DNA from: Alphaproteobacteria bacterium HGW-Alphaproteobacteria-3
Lineage (GTDB): Bacteria; Pseudomonadota; Alphaproteobacteria; Parvibaculales; Parvibaculaceae
Reading direction: 5' to 3'
Length of the DNA: 34,311 nucleotides
Assembly (NCBI GenBank): GCA_002842875.1
Contig: PHEF01000038.1
Span: 1-34,311, forward strand
The stretch's first letter is position 1. Every line of letters starts with the position of its first letter. Of this stretch, positions 16,272 through 28,600 are shown in pieces. The notes below the pieces were generated by a model. The model did no database searches and was not told the DNA's origin. It saw nothing but the letters and a program-made list of their open reading frames with translations. Made by a program: the position numbers and the translations under genes.

Positions 16272-16798
16272 CGGCTGCCGTTCCCCAAAATCTTTTCGCG
16301 ATAGACCTTGTTCTCCGGATCGAGACCGAGCGCGGTCATGTAATATTTGCGGGCGTCGCCTCTGTTGCCGCGCGCCTCGGCAATGGCGCCGCGCACATAC
16401 CAGGCGCCGGCGCTTTTCGGATCGAGGCCGATCGATTTCTGGATGTCTTCAAGGGCAGCGTCGTCGTCGCCCATCTCGTGGAGCGCATTGGCACGGTTCT
16501 GGTAGAGAAGCGCATCGTTCGGCGCGATGCGCAGCGCGCGCGTATAATCCGCGATGGCGCTTTCATATTCGCCGATCGATTTGTGGGCGACCCCGCGATT
16601 GATCAGCGCGGCGATGAGGTCCGGGTCCTGCAGCTCGCCGGAATCGATGGCGCTCGTGCAGTAGCGGATCGCGCCCTTGTAGTCGGCGGTGGCGAACTTC
16701 TCGTAGCAGATGTTGCCGTCGCCTATCGCGTCGGGGCGTGCCGGCACCGCCACCAGCAGGCTCACGAGAACGACGGCCAATCCCGCTTTCTTCCGCAT
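16268..16798 (-). CDS. Secreted tetratricopeptide-repeat protein
   Basis: About 176 residues from ATG 16798; the frame extends upstream but MRKKAGLAVVLVSLLVAVPA is a clear signal peptide, so this start is preferred. Three to four TPR units follow: ALINRGVAHKSIGEYESAIA, LLYQNRANALHEMGDDDAAL, and AWYVRGAIAEARGNRGDARK with YYMTALGLDPENK. It is probably a periplasmic protein-protein adaptor. Its stop overlaps the start of the downstream membrane-protein gene by 4 nt, so the two products may act together. Confidence 0.82.
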   Translation of the reverse strand: MRKKAGLAVVLVSLLVAVPARPDAIGDGNICYEKFATADYKGAIRYCTSAIDSGELQDPDLIAALINRGVAHKSIGEYESAIADYTRALRIAPNDALLYQNRANALHEMGDDDAALEDIQKSIGLDPKSAGAWYVRGAIAEARGNRGDARKYYMTALGLDPENKVYREKILGNGSR

Positions 16799-16974
16799 CT
16801 TTCCATCCCGATTACCATACCGACGGGCAGCGTACCCCGTCCGGCGCATCCGAGAAAGCGGCCAAAAGGGACACAAGGCAGCCCCTTGCCGGAGCCCCGC
16901 GCCGCTGTTATAGGCACGGCGCAATAAGCGGGCTCTCCGTTGATGGATCATGAGCCCGGTCCGGAGTACCGAAA

Positions 16975-17988
16975 ATGAATGCCAATCCCGTCGTCGCCAT
17001 TGCGGGCGCGACCGGCGCCGTGGGCGTCGAGATGATCCGCTGCCTCGAGGAACGCAACTTCCCGGTGAAGGCGCTGAAGCTGCTGGCCAGCGCGCGCTCG
17101 GCCGGCAAGACCATGAAATTCCGGGGTAAGGACATTCTTGTCGAAGAACTGACCGGGGACAGCTTCAAGGGCGTCGATATCGCCTTTTTTTCGGCGGGCG
17201 GCGGCATTTCGCGGAAATTCGCAGGAGCCGTGAAAGCGGCGGGCGCGGTGATGATCGACAATTCGTCGGCCTTCCGCATGGACCCCGACGTGCCGCTGGT
17301 GATCCCCGAAATCAATCCCGAGGCCGCGTTCGGACACAAGGGCATCATTGCCAATCCGAACTGCTCGACGATCATCGCGATCACGCCGCTATGGCCGATC
17401 CACAAGGTGAACCCCGTGAAGCGGCTGGTGGCGGCGACCTATCAGGCGGCGTCGGGCGCGGGCGCGGCGGCGATGGAGGAACTGGAACAGGCGACGCGTG
17501 CCTTCCTTTCCGGCGAGCCCTTCGAGCAGAAGATCATCCCGCATCCCTACCCCTTCAACGTGTTCAGCCACAATTCGAATGTGGACCCGGAAACGGGCTA
17601 CAACGAAGAAGAACTGAAGATGGTGAACGAGACGAAGAAGATCTTTGCCGATCCGGATATTCGCGTGACGGCGACCTGCGTGCGCGTGCCGGTGTTGCGC
17701 GCGCATTCCGAAGCGCTCGACTTCGAATGCGAGCGGCCGATCACGCCGCGCGAAGTGCGCGAGATCTTGTCCGGCGCGCCGGGCATCAAGATCGTCGACG
17801 ATCTCGCGGCGAATTATTTTCCGATGCCCAAGGACGCTTCCGGACAGGACGACATTCTCGTCGGCCGCATCCGCCAGGACATTTCCGATCCGTCCGGACG
17901 GTCGATCGCGATGTTCGTCGCGGGCGACCAGTTGCTGAAAGGTGCGGCGCTGAACGCCGTGCAGATCGGCGAAGTGCTGGTGAAGTGA
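16975..17988 (+). CDS. asd: Aspartate-semialdehyde dehydrogenase
   Basis: 337 residues. It reduces aspartyl phosphate to aspartate semialdehyde on the way to lysine/diaminopimelate, threonine and methionine. NADP-binding GATGAVG is at residues 11-17, FFSAGGGISR follows, the nucleophile Cys130 is in ANPNCSTI, and active-site blocks YQAASGAGAAAMEEL, VRVPVLRAHSEAL (general-base His) and GRIRQD follow. GGAG lies 8 nt before the ATG. It faces guaA with only 6 nt between the stop codons and no room for a separate terminator. It diverges from the TPR gene at 16798. Confidence 0.95.
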   Translation: MNANPVVAIAGATGAVGVEMIRCLEERNFPVKALKLLASARSAGKTMKFRGKDILVEELTGDSFKGVDIAFFSAGGGISRKFAGAVKAAGAVMIDNSSAFRMDPDVPLVIPEINPEAAFGHKGIIANPNCSTIIAITPLWPIHKVNPVKRLVAATYQAASGAGAAAMEELEQATRAFLSGEPFEQKIIPHPYPFNVFSHNSNVDPETGYNEEELKMVNETKKIFADPDIRVTATCVRVPVLRAHSEALDFECERPITPREVREILSGAPGIKIVDDLAANYFPMPKDASGQDDILVGRIRQDISDPSGRSIAMFVAGDQLLKGAALNAVQIGEVLVK

Positions 17989-17994
17989 GGGAGA

Positions 17995-19545
17995 TTATTC
18001 CCACTCAATCGTTCCCGGCGGCTTCGAGGTCACGTCGTAGACGACGCGGTTGATGCCGCGGACTTCGTTGATGATGCGGGTCGAGACCTGGCCGAGGAAC
18101 TCGTGAGAGAACGGATAATAATCCGCGGTCATGCCGTCCAATGAGGTGACGGCGCGGAGCGCGCAGACATAATCGTAGGTGCGCTCATCGCCCATGACGC
18201 CGACCGTGCGCACGGGCAGCAGCACGGCGAAGGCCTGCCATATCCGGTCGTAGAGACCGGCGGCGCGGATTTCTTCCAGATAGATCGTGTCCGCCTTGCG
18301 CAGGATCTCGAGGCGCTCGCGCGTGATCTCGCCAGGCACGCGGATCGCGAGACCCGGTCCGGGGAAAGGATGGCGGCCGACGAATTGCTCGGGAAGACCG
18401 AGTTCGCGGCCAAGCTCGCGCACCTCGTCCTTGAAAAGTTCGCGGAGCGGCTCGACGAGCTTCATGTTCATGCGCTCAGGGAGACCGCCGACATTGTGGT
18501 GGCTCTTGATGGTGACGGAGGGGCCGCCCGCGAAGGAGACGCTTTCGATCACGTCGGGATAGAGCGTGCCCTGCGCGAGGAAATCCGCGCCGCCGATCTT
18601 CTTCGCTTCCGCATCGAAGACGTCGATGAAGGTCGCGCCGATGATCTTGCGCTTCTGCTCGGGGTCGGTGATGCCGTCGAGCTTGCCGAGGAAAAGCTCG
18701 CTCGCATCGACCGCGACGAGCGGGATGTTGTAGTGATCGCGGAAGAGCGAGACGACCTGTTCGGCCTCGCCCGCGCGCATCATGCCGGTGTCGACGAAGA
18801 CGCATTGAAGCCGGTCGCCGATCGCTTCGTGCAGCAGCACGGCAACGACCGATGAATCGACGCCGCCGGAAAGGCCGCAGATCACCCGGCCCGACCCCAC
18901 CTGCGCGCGCACCTTGGCGATTTCGGTTTCGCGGAAGGCGGCCATGGTCCAGTCGCCCTTGCAGCCGCAGATGCGGTGCGTGAAGTTCCACAGCATGTCG
19001 CGGCCGCGCGGCGTGTGGACGACTTCGGGATGGAACTGGACGCCGTAGAAACGGCGTTCCTCGTCGGCGATGACGGCGAAAGGCGCGCCGCGGCTCTGCG
19101 CCACGACCTTGAAGCCCGGCGCGATGGCGACGACGCGGTCGCCATGGCTCATCCAGACCGGTTCGCTCTCGCCCTTTTTCACGATGCCGTCGAGCAGCGG
19201 CGTGTCCTCGACCAGTTCGATGGAAGCGCGGCCGAACTCGCGCTCGTCGCTTCCCTCGACCTTGCCGCCGAGCTGCAGCGTCATGGTCTGCTGCCCGTAA
19301 CAGATGCCGAGAACGGGCAGCCCTGCCTCGAAGACGAACTGGGGCGCACGCGGGCTGTTTTCGCGGCTGACGCTGGCGGGGCTGCCGGAAAGGATGATCC
19401 CTTTCGGGCCGAAGCCTTCCCACATCTCCTCGACCTTGTTGAAAGGCACGATCTCGCAATAGACGCCGCTTTCGCGAACGCGCCTGGCGATGAGCTGCGT
19501 GACCTGGCTGCCAAAGTCGATGATGAGAATGCGGTCTTCGGTCAT
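17995..19545 (-). CDS. guaA: GMP synthase (glutamine-hydrolysing)
   Basis: 516 residues from ATG 19545 ([20 protein letters not shown]); the frame continues upstream through the TPR gene only as shadow. The class I glutaminase domain has GICYGQQTM (nucleophile Cys) and FHPEVVHT (His-x-Glu). The PP-ATPase domain has the P-loop [10 protein letters not shown]. The dimerisation domain ends with the conserved KPPGTIEWE. It aminates XMP to GMP, the step after GuaB. The start is 7 nt after the upstream TPR stop, within a minus-strand guaB-rsmB-TPR-guaA run. Confidence 0.96.
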   Translation of the reverse strand: MTEDRILIIDFGSQVTQLIARRVRESGVYCEIVPFNKVEEMWEGFGPKGIILSGSPASVSRENSPRAPQFVFEAGLPVLGICYGQQTMTLQLGGKVEGSDEREFGRASIELVEDTPLLDGIVKKGESEPVWMSHGDRVVAIAPGFKVVAQSRGAPFAVIADEERRFYGVQFHPEVVHTPRGRDMLWNFTHRICGCKGDWTMAAFRETEIAKVRAQVGSGRVICGLSGGVDSSVVAVLLHEAIGDRLQCVFVDTGMMRAGEAEQVVSLFRDHYNIPLVAVDASELFLGKLDGITDPEQKRKIIGATFIDVFDAEAKKIGGADFLAQGTLYPDVIESVSFAGGPSVTIKSHHNVGGLPERMNMKLVEPLRELFKDEVRELGRELGLPEQFVGRHPFPGPGLAIRVPGEITRERLEILRKADTIYLEEIRAAGLYDRIWQAFAVLLPVRTVGVMGDERTYDYVCALRAVTSLDGMTADYYPFSHEFLGQVSTRIINEVRGINRVVYDVTSKPPGTIEWE

Positions 19546-19552
19546 GTTCCGT

Positions 19553-20056
19553 CTACGGATTGGGTTTCGGTTGGGGTGGGGTTTCGATGTCCGCGATCGC
19601 ACGCTCGACGTCTCGAATTTCGGCACAGGCGGGGCATGTCGCGCGGAGCTTCCGCAGGAGAGTTTCCGCCGCGTCGCGATCTCCCGCCTCGGCGTTGAGG
19701 CGCGCGAGGCCGCCCAGCGCGGCGGGAAGCACCGGATCGATCTCAAGGGCGATGACATAATATTTGCGGGCGAGCCTGGGATTGCCGGCCGCATTCTGCA
19801 CGGCTGCCAGTTCGGCGTAGGCATTCGCATTGGCGGGATTGGAGACGACCGCTTCTTCCAGCAGACGCTGGGCCGCTTCGAGGCGCCCTTCGGCCGCTGC
19901 CGCGACGCCCTTCTCCGCGAGGCGCAGAGAGGCCCGCTCGGAGCGCGCATCGACGGCGTATGCCGCCTGCGGCAGGAGGAGAGCCGCGATCAAGACGAGC
20001 GAGACCGGCAGCAGCGCGTAACGCGACAATTTTCTTTGGGGAAATGAGGCCGCCAT
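19553..20056 (-). CDS. Secreted tetratricopeptide-repeat protein between rsmB and guaA
   Basis: 167 residues from ATG 20056 with AGGA just upstream. The N-terminus is a signal peptide ([20 protein letters not shown]). TPR-like units follow: [40 protein letters not shown] with [12 protein letters not shown], and [20 protein letters not shown]. The C-terminus has a CPAC pair and a Pro-rich end. It lies 7 nt before guaA and is probably co-transcribed. It resembles in layout the secreted TPR protein at 16268-16798 (both have (A/R)KYY-(V/M)-x-A-L-x-x-D-P), suggesting relatedness. Function unknown. Confidence 0.78.
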   Translation of the reverse strand: MAASFPQRKLSRYALLPVSLVLIAALLLPQAAYAVDARSERASLRLAEKGVAAAAEGRLEAAQRLLEEAVVSNPANANAYAELAAVQNAAGNPRLARKYYVIALEIDPVLPAALGGLARLNAEAGDRDAAETLLRKLRATCPACAEIRDVERAIADIETPPQPKPNP

Positions 20057-20133
20057 GGATCCTGGCCCGTCGGAGGGAACATGTCCGATAGACCATCCTT
20101 CCCCCGACCCGTCAAGCCCGATGCCGCAGCGCA

Positions 20134-21435
20134 TCATTCCCTTGCCCCCCTTTGAAGAATGGCGACGAAAAAGCCGTCCGTGCCGGTCGATGCCGGGCTC
20201 AGGCGAAACCAGTCTCCCGCCATTGCCGGAGGGGGCGCGAGGTCTTCCGGCCACGCCGCCGTCCAGGGAACGGGCCTGAAATCCGGATGCGCAGCGAGGA
20301 AGGCTTCCACCTGCCGCTCGTTCTCGGATGGCAGAAGCGAACAGGTGACATAGACAATTCGGCCGCCGGGCCGGACAAGCGCGGCGGCGCGCGCAAGCAC
20401 TTCGGCTTGTGCCGCGCGATATCCTTCGAGCGCGCCGGGGTCGAGACGCCAGCGGGCGTCGGGGCTTCGGCGCCATGCGCCGGTGCCGCTGCAGGGCGCA
20501 TCGACGAGGACGCGGTCCGCGCGGCCCGCGAGCGCTGCCAGGTCCGGGTCGGGCAGGTCCGGACGCCAGGGGCCGAGGACGAGGGTCTGGAGATTGCGGA
20601 TACCGGCGCGCTGGGCACGAGGCTCGAGCGGCGCGAGACGGCGGCCATCCGTGTCGCAGGCATATATCTGGCCGCGGTTTCCCATCATGGCGGCGAGCGC
20701 GAGCGACTTGCCGCCACCGCCCGCACAGAGATCGACGATCTGTTCGCCGGGCTTCGCGCCCGCCAGAAGGCAGGCGAGCTGCGAGCCTTCGTCCTGTATC
20801 TCGACGGCGCCGTCGCGATAGACGGACAGGGCAGGCAGATTGCCGCGCGAGGTCAGGCGAAGTCCCCAGGGCGACCAGAGACAGGGCTCGGCAGAGAGGC
20901 CCGCCTCTTCCAGCGCGGCAAGGGCCGTCTCGCGGTTCGCCTTCAGCGTATTGACGCGCAGGTCGGTCGGGGCGCGGTCCATGAGAGCCGCCATCTCACG
21001 TTCGAGCGCAACGCCGAACGCCTCTTCGAATTCGGTGTGAAGCCATTCGGGATAATTAAGCCTGACCCAGGGGGCGGCATCCGGGCCCGGCAAGGCGGCT
21101 GCATCGAGCACCGCCCGCTCCTCTTCCGTCAGCGGCGCAGGCGTGTGCCGCGCGCCATCGGCAAGCGCGGCGAGCGCGGACACTCCCTCGCCCTCGACAA
21201 GCGCAAGTGCGGCGAAGGCAAGGAGCCTCGCTTCCTCATGGCCCGTGGCGGCGGAAAGTTCCGAGCGGCGGCGAAGCACGGTGTAGACGAGGTTCGATAT
21301 GGCGGCGCGGTCCTTCGAGCCGGCATAGCGGTTCGAGCGCGCCCAGTTCTCCACGATGCGATCCGCCGGGCGGCCGCTCTGGAAGATGTCGTGGAGGATT
21401 TCGGTGGCCGATTGCAGGCGTGCGCCGGGTGTCAT
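20134..21435 (-). CDS. rsmB: 16S rRNA (cytosine-C5) methyltransferase, RsmB-like
   Basis: 433 residues. The N-terminal 130 residues form a NusB-like RNA-binding domain (ATEILHDIFQSGRPADRIVE, YAGSKDRAAISNLVYTVLRR). The C-terminal SAM-dependent domain has QDEGSQLACLLAG, VDLCAGGGGKSLALA (SAM site), VLVDAPCSGTGAWRR and VTCSLLPSENE, carrying the two cysteines typical of RNA m5C methyltransferases (PC and TCS). It probably methylates C967-equivalent of 16S rRNA, though the Fmu/NOL1 family has several members and the exact target is inferred. It starts 28 nt after guaB. Confidence 0.88.
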   Translation of the reverse strand: MTPGARLQSATEILHDIFQSGRPADRIVENWARSNRYAGSKDRAAISNLVYTVLRRRSELSAATGHEEARLLAFAALALVEGEGVSALAALADGARHTPAPLTEEERAVLDAAALPGPDAAPWVRLNYPEWLHTEFEEAFGVALEREMAALMDRAPTDLRVNTLKANRETALAALEEAGLSAEPCLWSPWGLRLTSRGNLPALSVYRDGAVEIQDEGSQLACLLAGAKPGEQIVDLCAGGGGKSLALAAMMGNRGQIYACDTDGRRLAPLEPRAQRAGIRNLQTLVLGPWRPDLPDPDLAALAGRADRVLVDAPCSGTGAWRRSPDARWRLDPGALEGYRAAQAEVLARAAALVRPGGRIVYVTCSLLPSENERQVEAFLAAHPDFRPVPWTAAWPEDLAPPPAMAGDWFRLSPASTGTDGFFVAILQRGARE

Positions 21436-21463
21436 CTTGCGTCACGCGATTTCAGGCGGGCAG

Positions 21464-23050
<1,587 letters not shown>

Positions 23051-23806
23051 TCACGCGAGGTCTTCGGCTTCACTTCCAGAACGTCCCTTAAAGCCTTGGG
23101 CGAGCACGTACATCTCCGCCGAATCGGCCCGGCTTGCCTTGGGCTTCACGTGGCGGACGGTCTTGAAGTGCTGCTTGAGGAGAGTAAGAAGCTCGTTCTC
23201 CGTTCCGCCCCGCAAAACCTTGGCCAGAAAGGCCCCGCCGGGGGCGAGCACATCAACCGCAAAATGCGCCGCGATCCCGCAGAGATGCATGATGCGCATG
23301 TGGTCGGTCTGCTTGTGGCCGGTGGTGGGAGCGGCCATGTCGGAGAGCACAAGATCGGCCTCGCCAGCGAGCAGTTCCTTCACCCGGTCGTCCGCGCCCT
23401 CGTCCAGAAAGTTGAGCTGGAGGATGGTCGCGCCCGGCACCGACTCGGTTTCCAGGTAATCGAGCCCGATGACGCGGCCCCGGCTTCCGTCCTCGCCCGC
23501 CGCTTTGGCCCGCGCGACCGCTACCTGGCACCAGCCGCCGGGTGCGCAACCGAGGTCCACCACGCGCGCGCCCGGCTTCAGGAGGCGATATTTGTCGTCG
23601 ATCTCGGCAAGCTTGAAGGCGGCGCGGGAGCGATACCCTTCGCGCTTGGCGGCATGAACGTATGGATCGTTCAACTGACGCTGCAGCCAGCGGGTCGAGG
23701 ATGTGGTGCGCTTGCGCGCCGTCTTCACACGCACCTTCAGCGTACGGGCGCCGCCATCGCCGGCACTCTTGCCGCCCTTACCCTTGTTCTTGCGATCGTC
23801 TGCCAT
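23051..23806 (-). CDS. rlmE: 23S rRNA (uridine-2'-O)-methyltransferase RlmE (FtsJ)
   Basis: 251 residues from ATG 23806, 2 nt after the ppx stop. A basic N-terminal extension of about 35 residues ([21 protein letters not shown]) precedes the fold, as is usual in alphaproteobacterial RlmE. The catalytic K-D-K-E set is visible: Lys in [13 protein letters not shown], Asp in [14 protein letters not shown], Lys in FLAKVLRGG, Glu in [11 protein letters not shown]. The SAM site is [15 protein letters not shown]. It modifies U2552-equivalent of 23S rRNA in 50S assembly. The upstream partner ppx/gppA is the usual neighbour in this class. Confidence 0.93.
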   Translation of the reverse strand: MADDRKNKGKGGKSAGDGGARTLKVRVKTARKRTTSSTRWLQRQLNDPYVHAAKREGYRSRAAFKLAEIDDKYRLLKPGARVVDLGCAPGGWCQVAVARAKAAGEDGSRGRVIGLDYLETESVPGATILQLNFLDEGADDRVKELLAGEADLVLSDMAAPTTGHKQTDHMRIMHLCGIAAHFAVDVLAPGGAFLAKVLRGGTENELLTLLKQHFKTVRHVKPKASRADSAEMYVLAQGFKGRSGSEAEDLA

Positions 23807-23808
23807 CG

Positions 23809-25152
23809 TCACATCGTTCCGTTGCCGCCGGTGTCCGGCTTCAATTTGCGGCGCCGTTTGCGGCGGCGCCTGCGCCGGGACGCATCCGCCTCCATGAGGG
23901 AAAGGAGAATGCCTTCGCGCAGGCCGCGATCGGCAACGCGCAACCGGTCGGCCGGCCAGGCGAGGGCAATCGCCTCGAAAATGGCGCAGCCGGCAAGCAC
24001 GAGGTCCGCCCGCTCCTGCCCGACGCAAGGATGCGCGGCGCGGCTGCCATAGTCCATCGCGAGAAGCGCCCGGGTGACGCCGTGAACATCGTCCGGCGAA
24101 ATCCAGAGGCCGTCGACCCGGGTGCGATCGTAGCGGTTGAGACCCAAATGGACGCCCGCGATGGTGGTGACGGTGCCGGAGGTACCGAGAAGGTGAAAAT
24201 TCGACGCGCTGACACCGGCACCGTTTTTCGCCCGCTCCGTGAAGGCGCCGAGCTGGCCGCTCACCTCGCTCACCATGCGCGCGTAAATATCGTCCGGCAC
24301 GTCGACGCCGCCATGGCGTTCGGCCAGCGTTACGACACCGCAGGGCAGCGACGTCCAGTCGGCGATGACGGGGCGGGCGTCGCTTCCGCCGTCCATGCGC
24401 ACCCAGATGAGCTCCGTGGAGCCGCCGCCGATATCGAAGACGAGAGCGGAACTGCAAGCCCTGTCGAGTAGCGGCGAGCAGCCTGCCACGGCGAGGCGCG
24501 CCTCGTCCTCGGTCGAGACGATTTCGAGCGAGAGGCCCGTTTCCTTCCTCACGCGCTCTATGAAATCCGCGCCATTATCCGCCGTGCGGCAGGCCGCTGT
24601 CGCGATGGTGCGCGAGCGGGCGACGCCACGGCGCGCCATCTTCTCCGCGCAGATGCGCAGCGCATCTATCGCGCGCGTCATGGCCGCCTCACCGAGCGCC
24701 CCGGTGCTGGCGAGCCCCTCACCCAATCGGACAATGCGGGAATAGGCATCGACGACCTTGAAGCCATCCGGCGACTGGCGAGCGATCAGAAGACGGCAAT
24801 TGTTGGTGCCGAGATCGAGCGCGGCATAGAGCTTGTCGGCGGCGGCCGGCCTACCCGACGGCTTCCTGTTCTGCGGCTTCTGAAGAGATTTCCGGGCGGG
24901 CCCGGGCGCGGCCTTCGCGGCGGCGGCTTCCTTGCGGGCCTCTTCCTTGCGGCGCCCCCTGCCCCGGCGGCCGCGCCGGCGCGACTTGCGGGGCGCACCC
25001 ATCCCGTCCGCCGTGTCCCGGGCGACGGGCGTATCGGAACCGCGCAGTTGCGCATCGTCGGCCCCTCCCTGCGGTGGGGCCGAATTCTTCGCGGCGGATG
25101 GAGCCTGCGGCAGGCTCTCTTGAGCGGCAGGGGCCCCGCCAGGGCCCGCCAT
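23809..25152 (-). CDS. ppx: Ppx/GppA-family phosphatase with basic N- and C-terminal extensions
   Basis: About 447 residues from ATG 25152 (GAGGTGA 8 nt before); an in-frame GTG at 25176 is weaker. The core has the sugar-kinase/Hsp70-like ATPase motifs [71 protein letters not shown] and [12 protein letters not shown]. The family hydrolyses polyphosphate or the pentaphosphate of pppGpp; which one cannot be told. Two additions are notable: an N-terminal region of about 105 residues that is Pro/Ala-rich with an Arg/Lys tract ([20 protein letters not shown]), and an Arg/Lys-rich C-terminus ([13 protein letters not shown]). The core lacks the long C-terminal HD domain of E. coli Ppx. It is coupled to rlmE. 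Confidence 0.87.
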   Translation of the reverse strand: MAGPGGAPAAQESLPQAPSAAKNSAPPQGGADDAQLRGSDTPVARDTADGMGAPRKSRRRGRRGRGRRKEEARKEAAAAKAAPGPARKSLQKPQNRKPSGRPAAADKLYAALDLGTNNCRLLIARQSPDGFKVVDAYSRIVRLGEGLASTGALGEAAMTRAIDALRICAEKMARRGVARSRTIATAACRTADNGADFIERVRKETGLSLEIVSTEDEARLAVAGCSPLLDRACSSALVFDIGGGSTELIWVRMDGGSDARPVIADWTSLPCGVVTLAERHGGVDVPDDIYARMVSEVSGQLGAFTERAKNGAGVSASNFHLLGTSGTVTTIAGVHLGLNRYDRTRVDGLWISPDDVHGVTRALLAMDYGSRAAHPCVGQERADLVLAGCAIFEAIALAWPADRLRVADRGLREGILLSLMEADASRRRRRRKRRRKLKPDTGGNGTM

Positions 25153-25621
25153 GCCGTCGTCACCTCGATGGTGCACTATCTCTCAGACCCGGGAAGCACA
25201 TGCCAACCGCCAGAGGCGGGCCGCGCTTCGACCGGATTCCCCATATTTTTCAGTTGGGTGGAGTGTAGCAGCCTGAGCGGCGCGGTAAAGGCGGGGTGTG
25301 GGAACTATTCCGGGCGGAGGCTGGCTGGGGAACCGGGGAGAGGGAAGTGGGCCGCCCCCGCCCAACAGGGGATCGCCCACCGACCGCGATTTTCAAGCCC
25401 CTGTAAGGTTTCCAGAGAATCTCGGACGGCTGTCTGCAGCACCTGCAGCTATCCGGCCAATGCGCGCACCGACGCACCGCACCGACTGGAAACGCTCTCG
25501 CTCCCGTTATTCCAGCCAAGCCGGTATTGCGAACTTATCGTAACGTGCCATCCAGATCCCCCTTCAGGAAATTCAAATCGCGACACAACCGATTTGCGAA
25601 CCCCGTTCATGAGTTTACGGC
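25153..25621. other. Intergenic gap between ppx and the autotransporter, no gene seen
   Basis: About 470 bases with several short open frames that have no recognisable protein features. It should hold the ppx-rlmE promoter and the 3' end of the autotransporter transcript. The only structure noticed is the 7-bp hairpin at 25574-25596. Confidence 0.5.
25574..25596 (-). terminator. Weak hairpin after the autotransporter gene
   Basis: CAAATCG (25574-25580) pairs with CGATTTG (25590-25596) around a 9-nt loop, about 26 nt past the stop codon. The stem is short and has no T-run, so the call is weak. Confidence 0.25.
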
Positions 25622-28600
25622 CTAAAACTCGACGCGCAGCTCCGCCATGAGCGCGTGATCGCGCGTATCGGATGAGTATTCCCCGGAGTATCCGAACGAG
25701 AGCGTTGCCGCCCGATCGATGCGCGCCTCAAATCCGCCTTCCACCGCCAATGCATCGCGCACAAGCGGCGCACCCCTGACCGCGAAGGTGGCGGCGGGGG
25801 ACGAGGCGAAGGCGGCGCGCGAGGTGGGCTCGACATCGCCGAAGGCATGGCGCCAGGCGGCGGCGCCGGTCAGCCCGACGCTGCCCGCCTGATGACGGGC
25901 GCGCAGGCCGAGCGTGGTGACGCCGGTGGTGTTGCCGGTGGAGGCGAAGGTCAGCGCGGCCGGACCGCCGGTCTCGGTGAAGCCCTCGGTCTCGACATGG
26001 ACGCCGGCGAGGCCGGCGAAAGGCGTCAGCACGACGGGGCCCATATCGAGGTCGTAACCGGCCTCGATACCGGCCTGGAACGTATGGGTCGCGTAGCTGG
26101 CCGACAGCTCGTTCGTCAGTACACCAACGATCACGGTGCGGTCGGTATCGGCGCGGCCATAGGCGTAGCTGACAACGCCCTTGAGATCGACGGCGCCGAG
26201 CGCCGTACCGGCATAACCGGCGATATGGAAATTGTCGCTGTCGCCGGACGAGGACCGCGCAGAAACGTCCCAGGTCGAGCGGCTGTAACCGAGAGCGACA
26301 CCCGCATGGACGCCCGGCGCGATCTCGCGGTCGGCGCCGCCGATGAAGCCGTAGCTGTCGCGGTCGATCGCGGCGGAGACGGCATTGCCGTCGGTCTTGC
26401 CCCATGATCCGAAAAGCTGGCCCCAGACCGCATGTCCCGGCGCCGGTGCATCGCCGGCCGCCGGCGCCTGTTTCGCCGCGGCCGAGCCGAAGCCGCCAAA
26501 GCCGCCGCCGAAGATCCGGGCGAGGCGATCGAGAATCTGCTGGCGAATCTGCTGCATGCCCGGAAGCGGCGACGTTGAAGCACTGGCATGGGCCTCGCCC
26601 GAGAGCGAATTGAATGCAGAGCGCGCCTGATCCTCCGTCAGACCGAGAAGCCCGTCGTAAAGCGTATTGCCGGGTCCGAAGGTCTGGACCGTGTTCGCCA
26701 CGCCCTGCTGGTTCGGCGTTTGCGCGACATCCTGAAAATCCGCCACGATGTCGAGGGTCAGATAGACATTGTTGGCGTCGTAGTCGAGCGACGGTGTGAG
26801 GAAGGCGAAACTCGCCGTCACCGCATCGAACGCGCCGGTGATACCGTTTGCCGCGGAAAGGATCGTGTAGACGAGGCCGGGCGTGTAGGTGGAGCCGTCG
26901 TCGGTGCCGTTTTCGGGCCTGACCGAGACCGATGCGCCGCTGTCGATGGTCAATGCGCCCGCGACGTCGATGAAGTCGTTGTTGACGCCGGGCGCATTGC
27001 CGCGATCGTCGAGCTCGACCTCGTAGATCGAGAGAGAACCGAAAAGGAGGTCGCCCGAGACATTCAGTGTGCCGATCGAATTGCCGGGCGCGAAGATGGC
27101 GCCGGCGCCAAGCGCGGTGGTGCCGACCGTGCCGGAGCCGCCGAGGCGGCCCGCGCCGACATCGAGCGTGCCGCCGAGAAGGCCGTTGACGATCAGCGCC
27201 CCCGCATCGACGAAGGTCGCGCCGGCAAAGGCGGAACTGTCGCCGGTCAGCGTCGTCGCGCCGGAACCGAGCTGGCGGAAGTCGCCTGAACCGGACATCA
27301 CACCGGCCCAGGTGAAGGCGTTGGAGCGGTCGATCGCCAGCGTGCCGTCATTGACGATGCCGCCGGAGACGGAACCCGTCGCGCCGCCATTGCCGAGTTG
27401 CAGCGTGCCGCCCGAAATCGTCGTGCCGCCGGTATGGGTGGCGGCGGCGGTGAGCACCGTCTCGCCGTTTTCGACCAGCACCTCGCCGGCGCCGGAAATG
27501 CCGGCGGCGAAGAGGTAATCGCTATCCATGTGGTTGAAGACCAGCGTGCCGGTGCCGTCACCGAAGACGACGGAGGCGGCATCGAGTGTGCCGGCGGCAA
27601 CCGCCGCATCGCCCGAGGCGGCGCCGATGTTCAGTGTGCCGGTGGAAGCCGCATTGTTGGCGATGGTGACAGCGGCGGCCTCGGCCCTGCCGCCATCGGA
27701 AAGGGTCAGCGTGCCGGTGCCGGAATTGCCGACATAGAGTTGGTCGCTGTTGGTCCAGGTGGAACCCGCGCCGGAAACCGTGACTTCGCCGGTACCGCCG
27801 GCCAAAGCGCCGATATAGCCCTCCCAGGTGTTCGAGACCGTGCCGCCACCCGTGATGCCGAGCGTGCCGGTGCCGGAATTGCCGACGATGAGTTGATCGC
27901 TGTTGGCCCAGGTGGAACCCGCGCCATCGACCGTCACTTCGCCGGTGCTGCCGCTGTTACGGCCGATATAGCCTTCCGTGTTCGAGACCGTGCCGCCGCC
28001 CGCGATGCCGAGCGTGCCGGTGCCGGAATTGCCGACAATGAGCTGATCGCTGTTGGTCCAGGTGGAATCCGCGCCGTCGACCGTGACGGCGCCAGAGCCG
28101 CCCGCGTCGTAGCCGATAACGCCACTCGTGTTCGAGACCGTGCCGCCGCCGGCAATGCCGAGCGTGCCGGTGCCGTAATAGCCGACATTGAGCTGATAGC
28201 TGTTGGTCCAGGTGGAACCCGCGCCATCGACCGTGACTTCGCCGGTGCCGCCGGCCCAAACGCCGATATAGCCGTTGGTGTTCGAGACCGCGCCACCATC
28301 GGCAATGCCGAGCGTGCCGGTGCCGAACTCGCCGACATTGAGCTGATAGCTGTTGGTCCAGGTGGAACCCGCGCCATCGACCGTGACGTCGCCGGTGCCT
28401 ACGGGGTTGCGGCCGATATAGCCGGTGCCGATCGAGACCGCGCCGCCATCGGTGATGCCGAGCGTGCCGGTGCCGCCATAGCCGACACTGAGGTCGCCGC
28501 TGCTGGTCCAGGTGGAACCCGCGCCATCGACCGTGACGTCGCCGGTGCCGCTGGTGAAATAGCCGATATAGCCGGTGCCGATCGAGACCGCGCCGCCATC

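Noticed and set aside
25183..25543. Several short open frames between ppx and the autotransporter
   Set aside because: They have no recognisable residues, start sites or conservation argument and overlap one another in different frames.
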